Positions 33,501-41,855 of a stretch of DNA of 52,692 nucleotides are shown piece by piece (positions within the stretch are counted from its first letter, which is position 1; each line of letters begins with the position of its first letter). Below the pieces are notes generated by a model, which was not told the origin of the DNA, did no database searches, and saw nothing but the letters and a program-made list of their open reading frames with translations. The stretch is from positions 1-52,692 of the forward strand of contig CAYFMP010000020.1 of the NCBI GenBank assembly GCA_964344215.1, in the 5' to 3' direction. A program made the position numbers and the translations under genes. The DNA is from CAYFMP01 sp964344215 (lineage in GTDB: Bacteria > Pseudomonadota > Alphaproteobacteria > Rhodospirillales > Casp-alpha2).

Positions 33501-33702
33501 AGGGGGCCGAAAGGCCCCCTCACGCGACAATCGAGCTCGCCGACCGTTGGCCGGAATTCAGCCGGCGTTGGCCATGGCGACGGCGGTGTCGGGCATGCGG
33601 CTGGCAAAGCCCCATTCGTTGTCGTACCAGCTCAGCACCCGAACGAAGTTACCCTCCATGACCTGGGTCTGCGTCGAATCGAACGACGAGCTGGCCGCGT
33701 TG
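33501..33702. repeat. right copy of the 202 bp direct repeat
   Basis: Aligned without gaps to 27171-27372. It includes a perfect stem-loop AGGGGGCC-GAAA-GGCCCCCT (33501-33520) and the last 47 codons plus stop of the complete gap gene. In this copy the stem is perfect, while the left copy has one mismatch. Confidence 0.92.
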
Positions 33703-34565
33703 TGGTTGAAGTCGATCGACACCAGGGCGTCCTCGATGTAGCCGAGAACCCCCTTGAGGCGGCCCTCGGCGGCCTCCTTGACGGCGGCGTTGACTTCGTC
33801 GGCCGTGGTCTCGCGGCTGGCCGTGAAGGTGAGGTCGATCAGCGACACGTTCGGCGTCGGCACCCGGATGGCGGTGCCGTCGAGCTTGCCGGCCAGTTCC
33901 GGCAACACCAGGCCGACGGCGCGGGCCGCTCCGGTCGAGGTCGGGATCATCGAAACGGCGCAGGCCCGAGCCCGCCTCGGGTCCTTGTGCAGGGTGTCCA
34001 ACGGGCGCTGGTCGCCGGTATAGGAGTGGATCGTCGTCATGAAGCCTTTCTCGATGCCGATCGCCTTGTTGAGCACGTCGGCCACGGGGGCTAGGCAGTT
34101 GGTGGTGCAGGATGCATTCGAGACGACCTTGTCGTCGGCGCCCAGGGAGTCGTGGTTGACGCCGTAGACGATGGTCTTGTCCATGTCCTTGGCCGGCGCC
34201 GAAACCAGGACCTTGCCGGCGCCGGCCTCCAGGTGCTTGGAGGCCGACTCGCGGTCGGTGAACAGGCCCGTGCATTCCATGGCGATGTCGACACCGAGGT
34301 CTTTCCACGGCAAGGCGGCCGGATCGCGCTCGGCTGTTACCTTGATCGGCCCGGAGCCGACGTCGATGGTGTCGCCGTCGACGGTGACGTCGGCATCCAG
34401 GGAGCCGTGAACGGAATCGTATTTGAGGAGATGGGCGTTCATCTCCACCGAGCCTAGATCGTTGATGCCGACCACTTCGACGTCGTTGCGCCGGCTTTCC
34501 ATGATGCTGCGCAGAACCAGTCTGCCAATTCGACCAAAACCGTTGATCGCGACACGTACCGTCAT
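33558..34565 (-). CDS. gap: type I glyceraldehyde-3-phosphate dehydrogenase
   Basis: A 335-residue glycolytic enzyme that oxidises glyceraldehyde-3-phosphate to 1,3-bisphosphoglycerate with NAD. VAINGFGRIGRLVLRSI begins the Rossmann domain, INDLGSVEMNAHLLKYDSVH G follows, SNASCTTNCLAP holds the catalytic Cys153, and EFVxxxSWYDNEWG-type end reads NFVRVLSWYDNEWGFASRM. Full length. GGAGG lies just before the ATG. The same 3' end exists as a truncated copy at 27228. A transketolase or pgk neighbour, common elsewhere, is absent; the next upstream genes are divergent cell-division genes. Confidence 0.97.
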   Translation of the reverse strand: MTVRVAINGFGRIGRLVLRSIMESRRNDVEVVGINDLGSVEMNAHLLKYDSVHGSLDADVTVDGDTIDVGSGPIKVTAERDPAALPWKDLGVDIAMECTGLFTDRESASKHLEAGAGKVLVSAPAKDMDKTIVYGVNHDSLGADDKVVSNASCTTNCLAPVADVLNKAIGIEKGFMTTIHSYTGDQRPLDTLHKDPRRARACAVSMIPTSTGAARAVGLVLPELAGKLDGTAIRVPTPNVSLIDLTFTASRETTADEVNAAVKEAAEGRLKGVLGYIEDALVSIDFNHNAASSSFDSTQTQVMEGNFVRVLSWYDNEWGFASRMPDTAVAMANAG

Positions 34566-34740
34566 TCCCTCCTCCTTGTAGTCTTTACGCGGGACGCCAC
34601 GCCGAAGAGCCGGGTCTCAGAGGCCGTTGAGCGCACCGTTTCACCAATATTCTGGCTTCCGGGCGGGCCAGACCGTTCGGGCGGCAACATCTAGACGATT
34701 GCTCCGGTTCGTCAATCACTATGTGAGCGGCCGGATTCGG

Positions 34741-34767
34741 ATCGCCGTCTCTTGAACGGCGATTTTT
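34741..34767 (+). terminator. terminator-like stem-loop in the gap/DUF4164 intergenic region
   Basis: ATCGCCGT (34741-34748) and ACGGCGAT (34756-34763) form a perfect stem with loop CTCTTGA, followed by TTTTT. No plus-strand gene precedes it within the 313-base gene-free stretch 34566-34878, so it may end a short transcript made opposite the gap leader, or act as a leader structure. Downstream, AT-rich TTTTATGATGATTTTTTA may belong to the DUF4164 promoter. Nothing else recognised in this stretch. Confidence 0.55.
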
Positions 34768-34878
34768 CCTTTAATGGAAATGTTTTATGATGATTTTTTA
34801 TGACAATGGTTGACGTAATCCGAAAGCCCCGCTTAATCTTGCCTTCGCCGATCCCCGCCGATCGAAAGGTGAACTTGC

Positions 34879-35130
34879 GTGGCCAAAGAATCGTCCATTC
34901 GCAAACCGACCAAGGTCGAACGCGCCCAGGCCCGTTTGGAAGCGGCGGTGGCCCGACTCGAAGCGGCGCTCGAGTCCGACGCGGTTTCCGGTTCCGGCCA
35001 GGTGGCGGACCTGAACAAGCGCATCGAGGAACTGAGCATGGAAAACGCCGAGCTTCGAGGACTTCGCGACGAAGCCTCGGCCCGCCTCGATTCGGCCATC
35101 GGACGGCTACGGGAAGCAGTCGGGGAGTAG
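34879..35130 (+). CDS. DUF4164 coiled-coil protein upstream of zapA
   Basis: An 83-residue protein starting at a GTG (34879): MAKESSIRKPTKVERAQARL, EAAVARLEAALESDAV, VADLNKRIEELSMENAELRG, LRDEASARLDSAIGRLREAV. One long coiled coil. Alphaproteobacteria carry such a DUF4164 protein directly before zapA. AAAGGTGA lies about eight bases before the GTG. A role beside ZapA in division is suggested by context only. The zapA ATG follows after five bases. Confidence 0.82.
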   Translation: MAKESSIRKPTKVERAQARLEAAVARLEAALESDAVSGSGQVADLNKRIEELSMENAELRGLRDEASARLDSAIGRLREAVGE

Positions 35131-35135
35131 GGCGG

Positions 35136-35471
35136 ATGGGCCAGGTGCCGGTCGAGATCAACGGACGTAAATATCAGATCGCCTGCGACGACGGACAGGA
35201 GGCGCACTTGAGCCGGCTCGGCGTCTATATCGACAACCGGGTGCAGGAATTGATCGCTGCCGTCGGCCAGGTCGGCGATGCCCGTCTTCTGGTCATGGTC
35301 GCCTTGCTGGTCGCCGACGAATTGTCGGACGCCTACGCTGAATTGGACGTGGCGCGCAGCGCCGACGAGGGCGCGGCGGCGGCGCTGAAAGCCGAGGAGG
35401 CCTTGAGCGCAGGCATCGAAAAACTGGCGGGCCGGATCGAAAGCATTGCCGAACGCCTCGAAGGAGCCTAG
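35136..35471 (+). CDS. zapA: cell division protein ZapA
   Basis: A 111-residue protein: MGQVPVEINGRKYQIACDDG, QEAHLSRLGVYIDNRVQELI, VGDARLLVMVALLVADELSD, AYAELD. It has the ZapA N-terminal beta-hairpin head (VEINGRxYxIxCxDGxE) and a C-terminal coiled coil that dimerises. Bundles FtsZ filaments at midcell. The order DUF4164-zapA-6S RNA-5-formyl-THF cyclo-ligase is typical of proteobacteria and supports the call. Confidence 0.93.
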   Translation: MGQVPVEINGRKYQIACDDGQEAHLSRLGVYIDNRVQELIAAVGQVGDARLLVMVALLVADELSDAYAELDVARSADEGAAAALKAEEALSAGIEKLAGRIESIAERLEGA

Positions 35472-35504
35472 ATTCGAGACGCGGGCGGGTCGCTTCGCGA
35501 TACG

Positions 35505-35665
35505 TCAGGCCAAGTCATCCCTGGGGCCAATAACGACCTTCCGGGAGCTGTCCCTGCCGGACCCGTGGGTCCGGTATATGGCGCCCACCTGCAACTGCAG
35601 GCCACGGAGGATCATTCGGCCGACGGTCTTGCAGCGCCGCCCGCAGTCCATTCAGTTTCCGAAGT
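35505..35665 (+). ncRNA. ssrS: 6S RNA
   Basis: The sequence between zapA and the cyclo-ligase gene has the 6S pattern: CATCCCTGGGGCCAATAACG near the 5' side, CCTTCCGGGAGCTGTCCCTG, a GGACCCGTGGGTCC hairpin, then ACTGCAGGCCACGGAGGATC and ATTCGGCCGACGGTCTTGCA towards the 3' side. The location after zapA and before 5-formyl-THF cyclo-ligase is the classic one. 6S RNA mimics an open promoter and holds the housekeeping RNA polymerase in stationary phase. Ends are approximate. Confidence 0.82.
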
Positions 35666-35675
35666 TCCCTTGCCG

Positions 35676-36260
35676 ATGCCGTCCGATCAAGAGAAACGAG
35701 AATTCCGGCCGCTGGCCAAGGCGGCCCGTGCCCACGCCGCCGCCGCGGCCGGGCCCGGCGCGGCGGCGGCGTTGGCCGGCAATGTGCTGGGCATCCTGTC
35801 GGCGGCGGCCGATACGGTGGTGTCGGGCTACCTGCCGATCGGCGACGAGATCGACGTGACGCCGCTCCTGGAAAGGCTGCATGCCGACGGCGTCGCTTGC
35901 GCGTTGCCGGTGGTGGCGGGAACCGACCGGCCCCTGGTTTTCCGCCGCTGGAGGCCGGGTATCGAGCTTGAGGACGGTCCTCTCAACACCCGTCATCCCG
36001 GCCCCGAAAGCGAGGAGTTGACGCCCGACATCCTGTTGGTTCCGATGCTGGCTTTCGACGGTGGCGGCTACCGGATCGGCTGGGGCGGCGGCTACTACGA
36101 CCGGACCATCGCCGCGTTGCGGGCCGCCGGCCCGGTCGTCGCCATCGGCGTCGCCTACGAGGGCCAGCGAGCGGAAGCGGTGCCGCACGATGATCGCGAT
36201 CAACCGCTCGACTGGATCGCCACCGAAGCCGGCGTCATCGAAATCGGGGTGAAGGCATGA
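35676..36260 (+). CDS. 5-formyltetrahydrofolate cyclo-ligase
   Basis: A 194-residue enzyme that returns 5-formyl-THF to 5,10-methenyl-THF using ATP. Motifs: LAKAARAHAAAAAGPGAAAA (basic/Ala N-terminal helix, weakly conserved), VVSGYLPIGDEIDVTPLLER, LVFRRWRPGIELEDGPLNTR, PDILLVPMLAFDGGGYRIGW and GGGYYDRTIAALR, the signature loop. Start at 35676 is the first ATG after the 6S RNA; no clear ribosome-binding site is visible. The stop overlaps the next gene by four bases (ATGA). The E. coli homologue is ygfA/fau. Confidence 0.93.
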   Translation: MPSDQEKREFRPLAKAARAHAAAAAGPGAAAALAGNVLGILSAAADTVVSGYLPIGDEIDVTPLLERLHADGVACALPVVAGTDRPLVFRRWRPGIELEDGPLNTRHPGPESEELTPDILLVPMLAFDGGGYRIGWGGGYYDRTIAALRAAGPVVAIGVAYEGQRAEAVPHDDRDQPLDWIATEAGVIEIGVKA

Positions 36261-37069
36261 GGTTGCTGATCTGCGGCGACGTGGTGGGAAAATCGGGCCG
36301 GCAGGCGATCTTCGAGCATCTGCCCGTCGTGCGCTCCCGGCTCGAGATCGATTTCACCGTCGTCAACGGCGAAAACGCCGCCCACGGTTTCGGCATCACC
36401 GACAGGATTTGCGCCGCTTTCTACGAGGCCGGCGCCGACGTCATCACTTCCGGCAACCACGTCTGGGATCAGCGCGAAATCATGAATTATATCGACGACG
36501 ACCCGTGTCTGCTGAGGCCGATGAACTACCCGGAAGGAACGCCCGGCAAGGGGGCCGGCATCTACGACGCATCGAACGGTCGCAGCGTCCTGGTGGTCCA
36601 CCCCATGTGCCGTCTGTTCATGGAGCCGCTCGACGATCCGTTCGCCGCCGTCGACGAAGTCTTGAAGGGCCTGTCGCTGGGCGCCGACGTCGACGCCATC
36701 GTCGTCGACGTGCACGGCGAGGCGACCAGCGAGAAGCAGGCCATGGGCCACTTCCTCGACGGCCGGGTGTCGGCCGTGGTCGGCACCCATACCCACGCGC
36801 CGACCGCCGACGCCCGGATCCTGCCGAACGGCACAGCCTACCTGTCGGACATCGGCATGACCGGCGACTACGACTCGGTCATCGGCATGAAGAAAGACCT
36901 CGCCGTGCCCCGGTTCACGACCAAGTTGCCGCAGGGGCGTTTGGAACCGGCCGACGGCGAAGCGACGTTTTGCGCCGTCTTCGTCGAAACCGACGACGCC
37001 AGCGGCCTGGCGAAGCGGATTTCTCCCATTCGAATCGGCGGCCGGCTGGCCGAGGCCTGGCCCGATTGA
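36257..37069 (+). CDS. YmdB/TIGR00282-family metallophosphoesterase
   Basis: A 270-residue phosphodiesterase of the YmdB type. RLLICGDVVGKSGRQAIFEH carries the first metal Asp, FTVVNGENAAHGFGIT the NGEN motif, ITSGNHVWDQREI the GNHxWD motif, and VVGTHTHAPTADARILPNGT the double-His metal site with the catalytic His region. Homologues in Bacillus hydrolyse 2',3'-cyclic nucleotides. Coupled by a four-base overlap to the folate enzyme upstream, the usual arrangement in alphaproteobacteria. Confidence 0.93.
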   Translation: MRLLICGDVVGKSGRQAIFEHLPVVRSRLEIDFTVVNGENAAHGFGITDRICAAFYEAGADVITSGNHVWDQREIMNYIDDDPCLLRPMNYPEGTPGKGAGIYDASNGRSVLVVHPMCRLFMEPLDDPFAAVDEVLKGLSLGADVDAIVVDVHGEATSEKQAMGHFLDGRVSAVVGTHTHAPTADARILPNGTAYLSDIGMTGDYDSVIGMKKDLAVPRFTTKLPQGRLEPADGEATFCAVFVETDDASGLAKRISPIRIGGRLAEAWPD

Positions 37070-37206
37070 ACGGCCCGGCGGCAGCCGCCGACGCGGCCCA
37101 ATTGTTGCCATATTGGCCTGTCATCTAAGTGCACGGCGTCCGTGCGTTCGCATACTACATGTGGTATAGAATTCCCCGACTACCGGAATATAGAGGGTTT
37201 GACTGA

Positions 37207-37950
37207 ATGGCCGGGCACTCCAAGTTCAAAAACATCATGCACCGCAAGGGGCGCCAGGACGCCAAGCGGGCGAAAATCTTCTCCAAACTCGGCAAGGAAA
37301 TAGCCGTCGCCGCGCGTGCCGGGCCCGACCCCGAATTCAACCCGCGCCTTCGTCTGGCGGTCGCCAACGCCAAGGCCCAGAACATGCCCAACGACGTCAT
37401 CAACCGGGCCATCCAGAAGGCGGCCGGCGGCGCCGACGCCGACTACGAGGAAATCCGTTACGAGGGATACGGGCCGGGCGGCGTCGCCGTCATCGTCGAG
37501 ACCCTGACCGACAACCGCAACCGCACAGCCTCCGAGGTCCGCGCCGCTTTCACCAAGTTCGGCGGCACCTTGGGCGAGACCGGCAGCGTCGCTTTCATGT
37601 TCGAACGCGTCGGCATGGTCGTCTACCCGGCCGTCGCGGCCACGCCCGACGACATGTTCGAGGCCGCCCTCGAAGCCGGCGCCTCGGATGTGGAGAGTTC
37701 CGACGAGGGCCACGAAATCACCTGCGAGCCGGACGATTTCTCGTCGGTGCGCGACGGTTTGGAGGTCAAATTCGGAGCGGCCGAAGACGCGCGTCTCGAC
37801 TGGAAGCCGCAAAACTCGGTGCCGGTCGATGAGGACGCCGCCGGTACGCTGTTCAAACTGCTCGACGTGCTCGACGACAACGACGATGTCCAACGCGTCG
37901 CCGCCAACTTCGATGTTGCCGACGACGTCATGGAACGGCTCAGCGCTTAA
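37207..37950 (+). CDS. YebC/PmpR-family DNA-binding protein
   Basis: A 247-residue protein: MAGHSKFKNIMHRKGRQDAK, RAKIFSKLGKEIAVAARAGP, NPRLRLAVANAKAQNMPNDV, GYGPGGVAVIVETLTDNRNR, TASEVRAAFTKFGG and a C-terminal VQRVAANFDVADDVMERLSA. Full-length three-domain YebC family. Family members bind DNA near ruvCAB in some bacteria, and recent work links them to translation of proline-rich stretches. Stands immediately before ruvC, the common place in proteobacteria. Confidence 0.95.
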   Translation: MAGHSKFKNIMHRKGRQDAKRAKIFSKLGKEIAVAARAGPDPEFNPRLRLAVANAKAQNMPNDVINRAIQKAAGGADADYEEIRYEGYGPGGVAVIVETLTDNRNRTASEVRAAFTKFGGTLGETGSVAFMFERVGMVVYPAVAATPDDMFEAALEAGASDVESSDEGHEITCEPDDFSSVRDGLEVKFGAAEDARLDWKPQNSVPVDEDAAGTLFKLLDVLDDNDDVQRVAANFDVADDVMERLSA

Positions 37951-37994
37951 GACCCGGCGCGCCGCCGCAAACTCGGGAGCGAAATCAACGAACC

Positions 37995-38498
37995 ATGCGA
38001 TTGATCGGACTCGATCCTGGACTGCAGATCACCGGATGGGGGGTTATCGAGGTCGACGGCAACCGGCTCAGCCATGTCGCCGACGGCGCCGTCAGGTCCG
38101 ACGCCTCGAAGCCGTTGGCCGAGCGACTGGTCCAGTTGCAGGACGGCTTGGCCGGGGTGATCGGCCGCTTCGAGCCGGACGAGGCGGCGGTCGAGGAGAC
38201 CTTCGTCAACGCCAACCCGGCCTCGACCCTGAAGTTGGGCCAGGCCCGCGGCGTCGCGCTGCTGGTGCCGGCCAACCACGGGCTGCCGGTCGCCGAATAT
38301 CCGCCCAACCTCGTCAAGAAGACGGTCGTCGGCAGCGGCCACGCCGCCAAACAGCAGATTCAGATGATGGTACGCACGCTGCTACCGGGCTGCGCCATCG
38401 AGTCGGCGGATGCGGCGGATGCGTTGGCCGTCGCCATCTGCCACGCGCATCACCGCAACGCCGCCGACGTCGCGCTCAGGGTGGGGGCGGCGCAATGA
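37995..38498 (+). CDS. ruvC: Holliday-junction resolvase RuvC
   Basis: A 167-residue endonuclease that cuts four-way junctions in recombination repair. MRLIGLDPGLQITGWGVIEV carries the first catalytic Asp (D7), DEAAVEETFVNANPASTLKL the Glu, and ESADAADALAVAICHAHHRN the terminal Asp pair. RuvC dimers work with RuvAB. Its stop overlaps the ruvA ATG by four bases. Confidence 0.97.
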   Translation: MRLIGLDPGLQITGWGVIEVDGNRLSHVADGAVRSDASKPLAERLVQLQDGLAGVIGRFEPDEAAVEETFVNANPASTLKLGQARGVALLVPANHGLPVAEYPPNLVKKTVVGSGHAAKQQIQMMVRTLLPGCAIESADAADALAVAICHAHHRNAADVALRVGAAQ

Positions 38499-39136
38499 TC
38501 GCCCGGCTCAAGGGCAGGGTCGATGGGCTGGCCGACGACCAGGCGATCGTCGACGTCGGCGGTGTCGGCTACCTGGTCTATTGCTCGGGCCGGACCCTGG
38601 CCCGCCTCGCCCAGGGCGACGCCGTCGTCCTCGAGGTCGAAACCCATGTCCGCGAGGACCATATCCATCTGTACGGTTTCATCGACACTGCCGAGCGCGA
38701 CTGGTTCCGGCTGTTGACCACCGTTCAGGGGGTCGGCGCCCGGGTCGGCCTCGGGCTGTTGGGCGTGCTCGGCCCCGACGAACTGATGCAGGCGGTCGCC
38801 GCCGCCGATAAAGGCGCCATTACCCGCGCCCCCGGAGTCGGACCGAAACTGGCCACCCGCATCTTGAGCGAATTGAAGGAAAAGGTCGGCGCCATGGCGA
38901 TCGGCGCCGCCGCCAAGGCGGCCCCGGCCAACGCGCCGGCGGACGCCGCGGCCGCCGGGGGAAGCGCCGTCTCCGACGCCGCCTCCGCCCTGGTCAACCT
39001 CGGCTACAACCCGTCCGAGGCCTTGGGCGCCGTCGCCCGCGCCGCCGGCCACCTGGACGACGACGTCGGCGTCGAGGTGCTGATCCGCGAGGGCCTGCGC
39101 GAACTGGCGCCGGCCGACGCGCGGGGAGGCGACTGA
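38495..39136 (+). CDS. ruvA: Holliday-junction branch-migration protein RuvA
   Basis: A 213-residue junction-binding subunit. The OB-fold domain begins MIARLKGRVDGLADDQAIVD and VGGVGYLVYCSG; THVREDHIHLYGFIDTAERD follows; the two HhH motifs lie around LLTTVQGVGARVGLGLLGVL and ITRAPGVGPKLATRILSELK. The third domain, which binds RuvB, is ALVNLGYNPSEALGAVARAA. The linker at about 140-165 is Ala-rich. Starts inside the ruvC stop, three bases before ruvB begins. Confidence 0.97.
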   Translation: MIARLKGRVDGLADDQAIVDVGGVGYLVYCSGRTLARLAQGDAVVLEVETHVREDHIHLYGFIDTAERDWFRLLTTVQGVGARVGLGLLGVLGPDELMQAVAAADKGAITRAPGVGPKLATRILSELKEKVGAMAIGAAAKAAPANAPADAAAAGGSAVSDAASALVNLGYNPSEALGAVARAAGHLDDDVGVEVLIREGLRELAPADARGGD

Positions 39137-39139
39137 GCC

Positions 39140-40195
39140 ATGAACGACTCCGAGCGCATGGTGGCGACCGAGACCGTGGCCGAAGACGGGCGTCCGGCCG
39201 ACGCCGATATGCGGCCGCGCCGCTTCGACGATTTCGTCGGCCAGAGCCAGGTCTGCGACAACCTCAGAGTCTTCATCGCCGCCGCCCGCAAGCGCGGCGA
39301 GGCCATGGACCACGTGCTGTTTCACGGTCCGCCCGGGCTCGGCAAGACGACTCTGGCGCAGGTCGTGGCGCACGAGCTGGAGACCGGGTTCCGGGCGACC
39401 TCGGGCCCGGTCATCGCCAAGGCCGGCGACCTCGCCGCCATCCTCACCAACCTGCAGCCCCGTGACGTCCTGTTCATCGACGAGATCCACCGCCTCAGCC
39501 CGGTCGTCGAGGAAATCCTCTACCCGGCCATGGAGGACCTTCAGCTCGACCTCATCATCGGCGAAGGACCGGCGGCGCGCAGCGTGCGCATCGATCTGCC
39601 GCCGTTCACCCTGATTGGCGCCACCACGCGTTCGGGGCTGGTTTCGGCGCCGTTGCGCGAGCGCTTCGGAATCCCGCTCAGGGTCGCCTTCTACTCGGGC
39701 CCGGAGTTGGAGCGCATCGTCACCCGCGGTGCCCGGCTGCTGGGCGTCGAGTTGACCGGCGACGGCGCCGCCGAGATCGCCGGCCGGTCGCGCGGCACGC
39801 CGAGAGTGGCCGGCCGCCTGTTGCGCCGGGTCCGCGATTTCGCCGCCGTCGCCGGCGACGGCGTGGTCGACGCCGATGCCGCCGACGCCGCCCTCAACCG
39901 CCTGGAGGTCGACGACCGCGGCCTCGACGCCATGGACCGCCGCTACCTGAGCTGCATCGCCGACAACTACGGCGGCGGCCCGGTCGGCGTCGAGACGCTG
40001 TCGGCCGCCCTGTCGGAACAGCGCGACACCGTCGAAGAGGTGATCGAGCCCTACCTCATCCAGCAGGGCTTCCTGGCCCGCACCCCGCGCGGCCGGGTGC
40101 TGGCCGCCGAAGCCTTCAAGCATCTCGGCCTCAAACCGCCGGCCGGGCTCTCGCAGCTGGAATTGATCGAGGATGCGGGAGACGACGATGCTTGA
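39140..40195 (+). CDS. ruvB: Holliday-junction branch-migration ATPase RuvB
   Basis: A 351-residue AAA+ motor. RPRRFDDFVGQSQVCDNLRV starts the core, HVLFHGPPGLGKTTLAQVVA is Walker A, DVLFIDEIHRLSPVVEEILY Walker B, LIGATTRSGLVSAPLRERFG sensor 1 and arginine-finger region, and RGTPRVAGRLLRRVRDFA sensor 2. The C-terminal winged helix is present (YLIQQGFLARTPRGRVL). Drives branch migration with RuvA. Its last eight bases overlap the ybgC start. Confidence 0.97.
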   Translation: MNDSERMVATETVAEDGRPADADMRPRRFDDFVGQSQVCDNLRVFIAAARKRGEAMDHVLFHGPPGLGKTTLAQVVAHELETGFRATSGPVIAKAGDLAAILTNLQPRDVLFIDEIHRLSPVVEEILYPAMEDLQLDLIIGEGPAARSVRIDLPPFTLIGATTRSGLVSAPLRERFGIPLRVAFYSGPELERIVTRGARLLGVELTGDGAAEIAGRSRGTPRVAGRLLRRVRDFAAVAGDGVVDADAADAALNRLEVDDRGLDAMDRRYLSCIADNYGGGPVGVETLSAALSEQRDTVEEVIEPYLIQQGFLARTPRGRVLAAEAFKHLGLKPPAGLSQLELIEDAGDDDA

Positions 40196-40634
40196 GACAG
40201 GACCCGAGGCGGGGGCCGGGAGCGGCGTCCACAGTCTGGCGTTGCGCGTCTATTACGAAGATACCGATGCCGGCGGCGTCGTCTACTACGCCAACTACCT
40301 GAAGTTCGCCGAGCGCGCCCGCACCGAGTTCCTGCGCGGTCTCGGCATCGAAAGCTCGGCGCTGATGGCCGAGGACGGCGTCGCCCTGGCGGTTCGGCGC
40401 TGCACGATCGACTTTCTGCGCCCGGCCCGCCTCGACGACTCGATCCGCGTCGACAGCCGGCTCCTGAAGGTCGGCGGCGCGACGCTGGAAGCCGAACAGG
40501 TGATCCGGCGCGACGCCGAAACCCTGGTCCGCATCGAGCTCAAGCTGGGCTGCATGACCACCGCCGGCAAGCCGGTCCGGCTGCCGGGCCGCCTCAAGTC
40601 CCGGCTCGACGAATACAGTTGTTCAAACGAATAG
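40188..40634 (+). CDS. ybgC: Tol-Pal-associated acyl-CoA thioesterase YbgC
   Basis: A 148-residue hotdog-fold thioesterase. LRVYYEDTDAGGVVYYANYL holds the catalytic Asp, followed by KFAERARTEFLRGLGIESSA and DFLRPARLDDSIRVDSRLLK. Start at 40188 has GGGAG seven bases upstream; an earlier ATG at 40173 is less well placed. Always found ahead of tolQ; suggested to act in phospholipid metabolism with the Tol complex. Overlaps the ruvB end, so the ruv and tol genes are one transcription unit or overlap tightly. Confidence 0.95.
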   Translation: MLETGPEAGAGSGVHSLALRVYYEDTDAGGVVYYANYLKFAERARTEFLRGLGIESSALMAEDGVALAVRRCTIDFLRPARLDDSIRVDSRLLKVGGATLEAEQVIRRDAETLVRIELKLGCMTTAGKPVRLPGRLKSRLDEYSCSNE

Positions 40635-40648
40635 GTTCTTAAACGAAA

Positions 40649-41377
40649 ATGGAAAACCAAATCATCGACGCCGTCACCTTGGGCGGTTCCATGGCCGATC
40701 TGGATTTCAGCGTCTGGTCGCTGTTCCTGAGGGCCGACTGGGTGGTCAAATCGGTGATCGTCCTGCTGCTGGCCGCTTCGGTGTGGTGCTGGGCGATCAT
40801 CTTCGACAAGGTCTTGGGCCTGCGCCGCCTCAATGCGCGCTCGTCCGAATTCGAGCAGGCGTTCTGGTCGGGCAGTTCTCTCGACGACCTCTACGATCGC
40901 ATCGCCAATCAACCGCGCGATCCGATGTCGGCCGTCTTCGTCGCCGCCATGCGCGAATGGCGGCGGACGCCTTCGCGCCCCGCCGACAACGGTTCCGCCT
41001 ACATCGCCATCGGCGAGCGCATCGATAGGGTCATGCAGATCACGCTGGCCCGCGAGATGGACCGGGCCGAGCGCTACATGACGTTCCTGGCGACGACCGG
41101 CTCGACGGCGCCGTTCGTCGGCCTGTTCGGCACCGTGTGGGGAATCATGAACAGCTTCCAGTCGATCGCGGTGTCCAAGAACACCAGCCTGGCGGTGGTG
41201 GCGCCGGGCATCGCCGAGGCCCTGTTCGCCACCGCGCTCGGCCTCTTGGCCGCGATCCCGGCCGTCGTCGCCTTCAACAAGCTGACCCGCGACCTCGACC
41301 GCTACGCCGGGCGCCTGGACAGCTTCGCCGGCGAGTTCTCGGCCATCCTGTCGCGCGAGATGGAAGGGAAGGGCTGA
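40649..41377 (+). CDS. tolQ: Tol-Pal system protein TolQ
   Basis: A 242-residue three-span inner-membrane protein of the MotA/TolQ/ExbB proton channel family. VVKSVIVLLLAASVWCWAII is span 1; after the cytoplasmic loop come RAERYMTFLATTGSTAPFVG, FGTVWGIMNSFQSIAVSKN and APGIAEALFATALGLLAAIP, the conserved TolQ signatures around spans 2 and 3. Forms the proton channel with TolR that energises TolA during envelope constriction. Follows ybgC by 14 bases. Confidence 0.97.
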   Translation: MENQIIDAVTLGGSMADLDFSVWSLFLRADWVVKSVIVLLLAASVWCWAIIFDKVLGLRRLNARSSEFEQAFWSGSSLDDLYDRIANQPRDPMSAVFVAAMREWRRTPSRPADNGSAYIAIGERIDRVMQITLAREMDRAERYMTFLATTGSTAPFVGLFGTVWGIMNSFQSIAVSKNTSLAVVAPGIAEALFATALGLLAAIPAVVAFNKLTRDLDRYAGRLDSFAGEFSAILSREMEGKG

Positions 41378-41380
41378 GCC

Positions 41381-41845
<465 letters not shown>

Positions 41846-41855
41846 CCGAGCCGCC

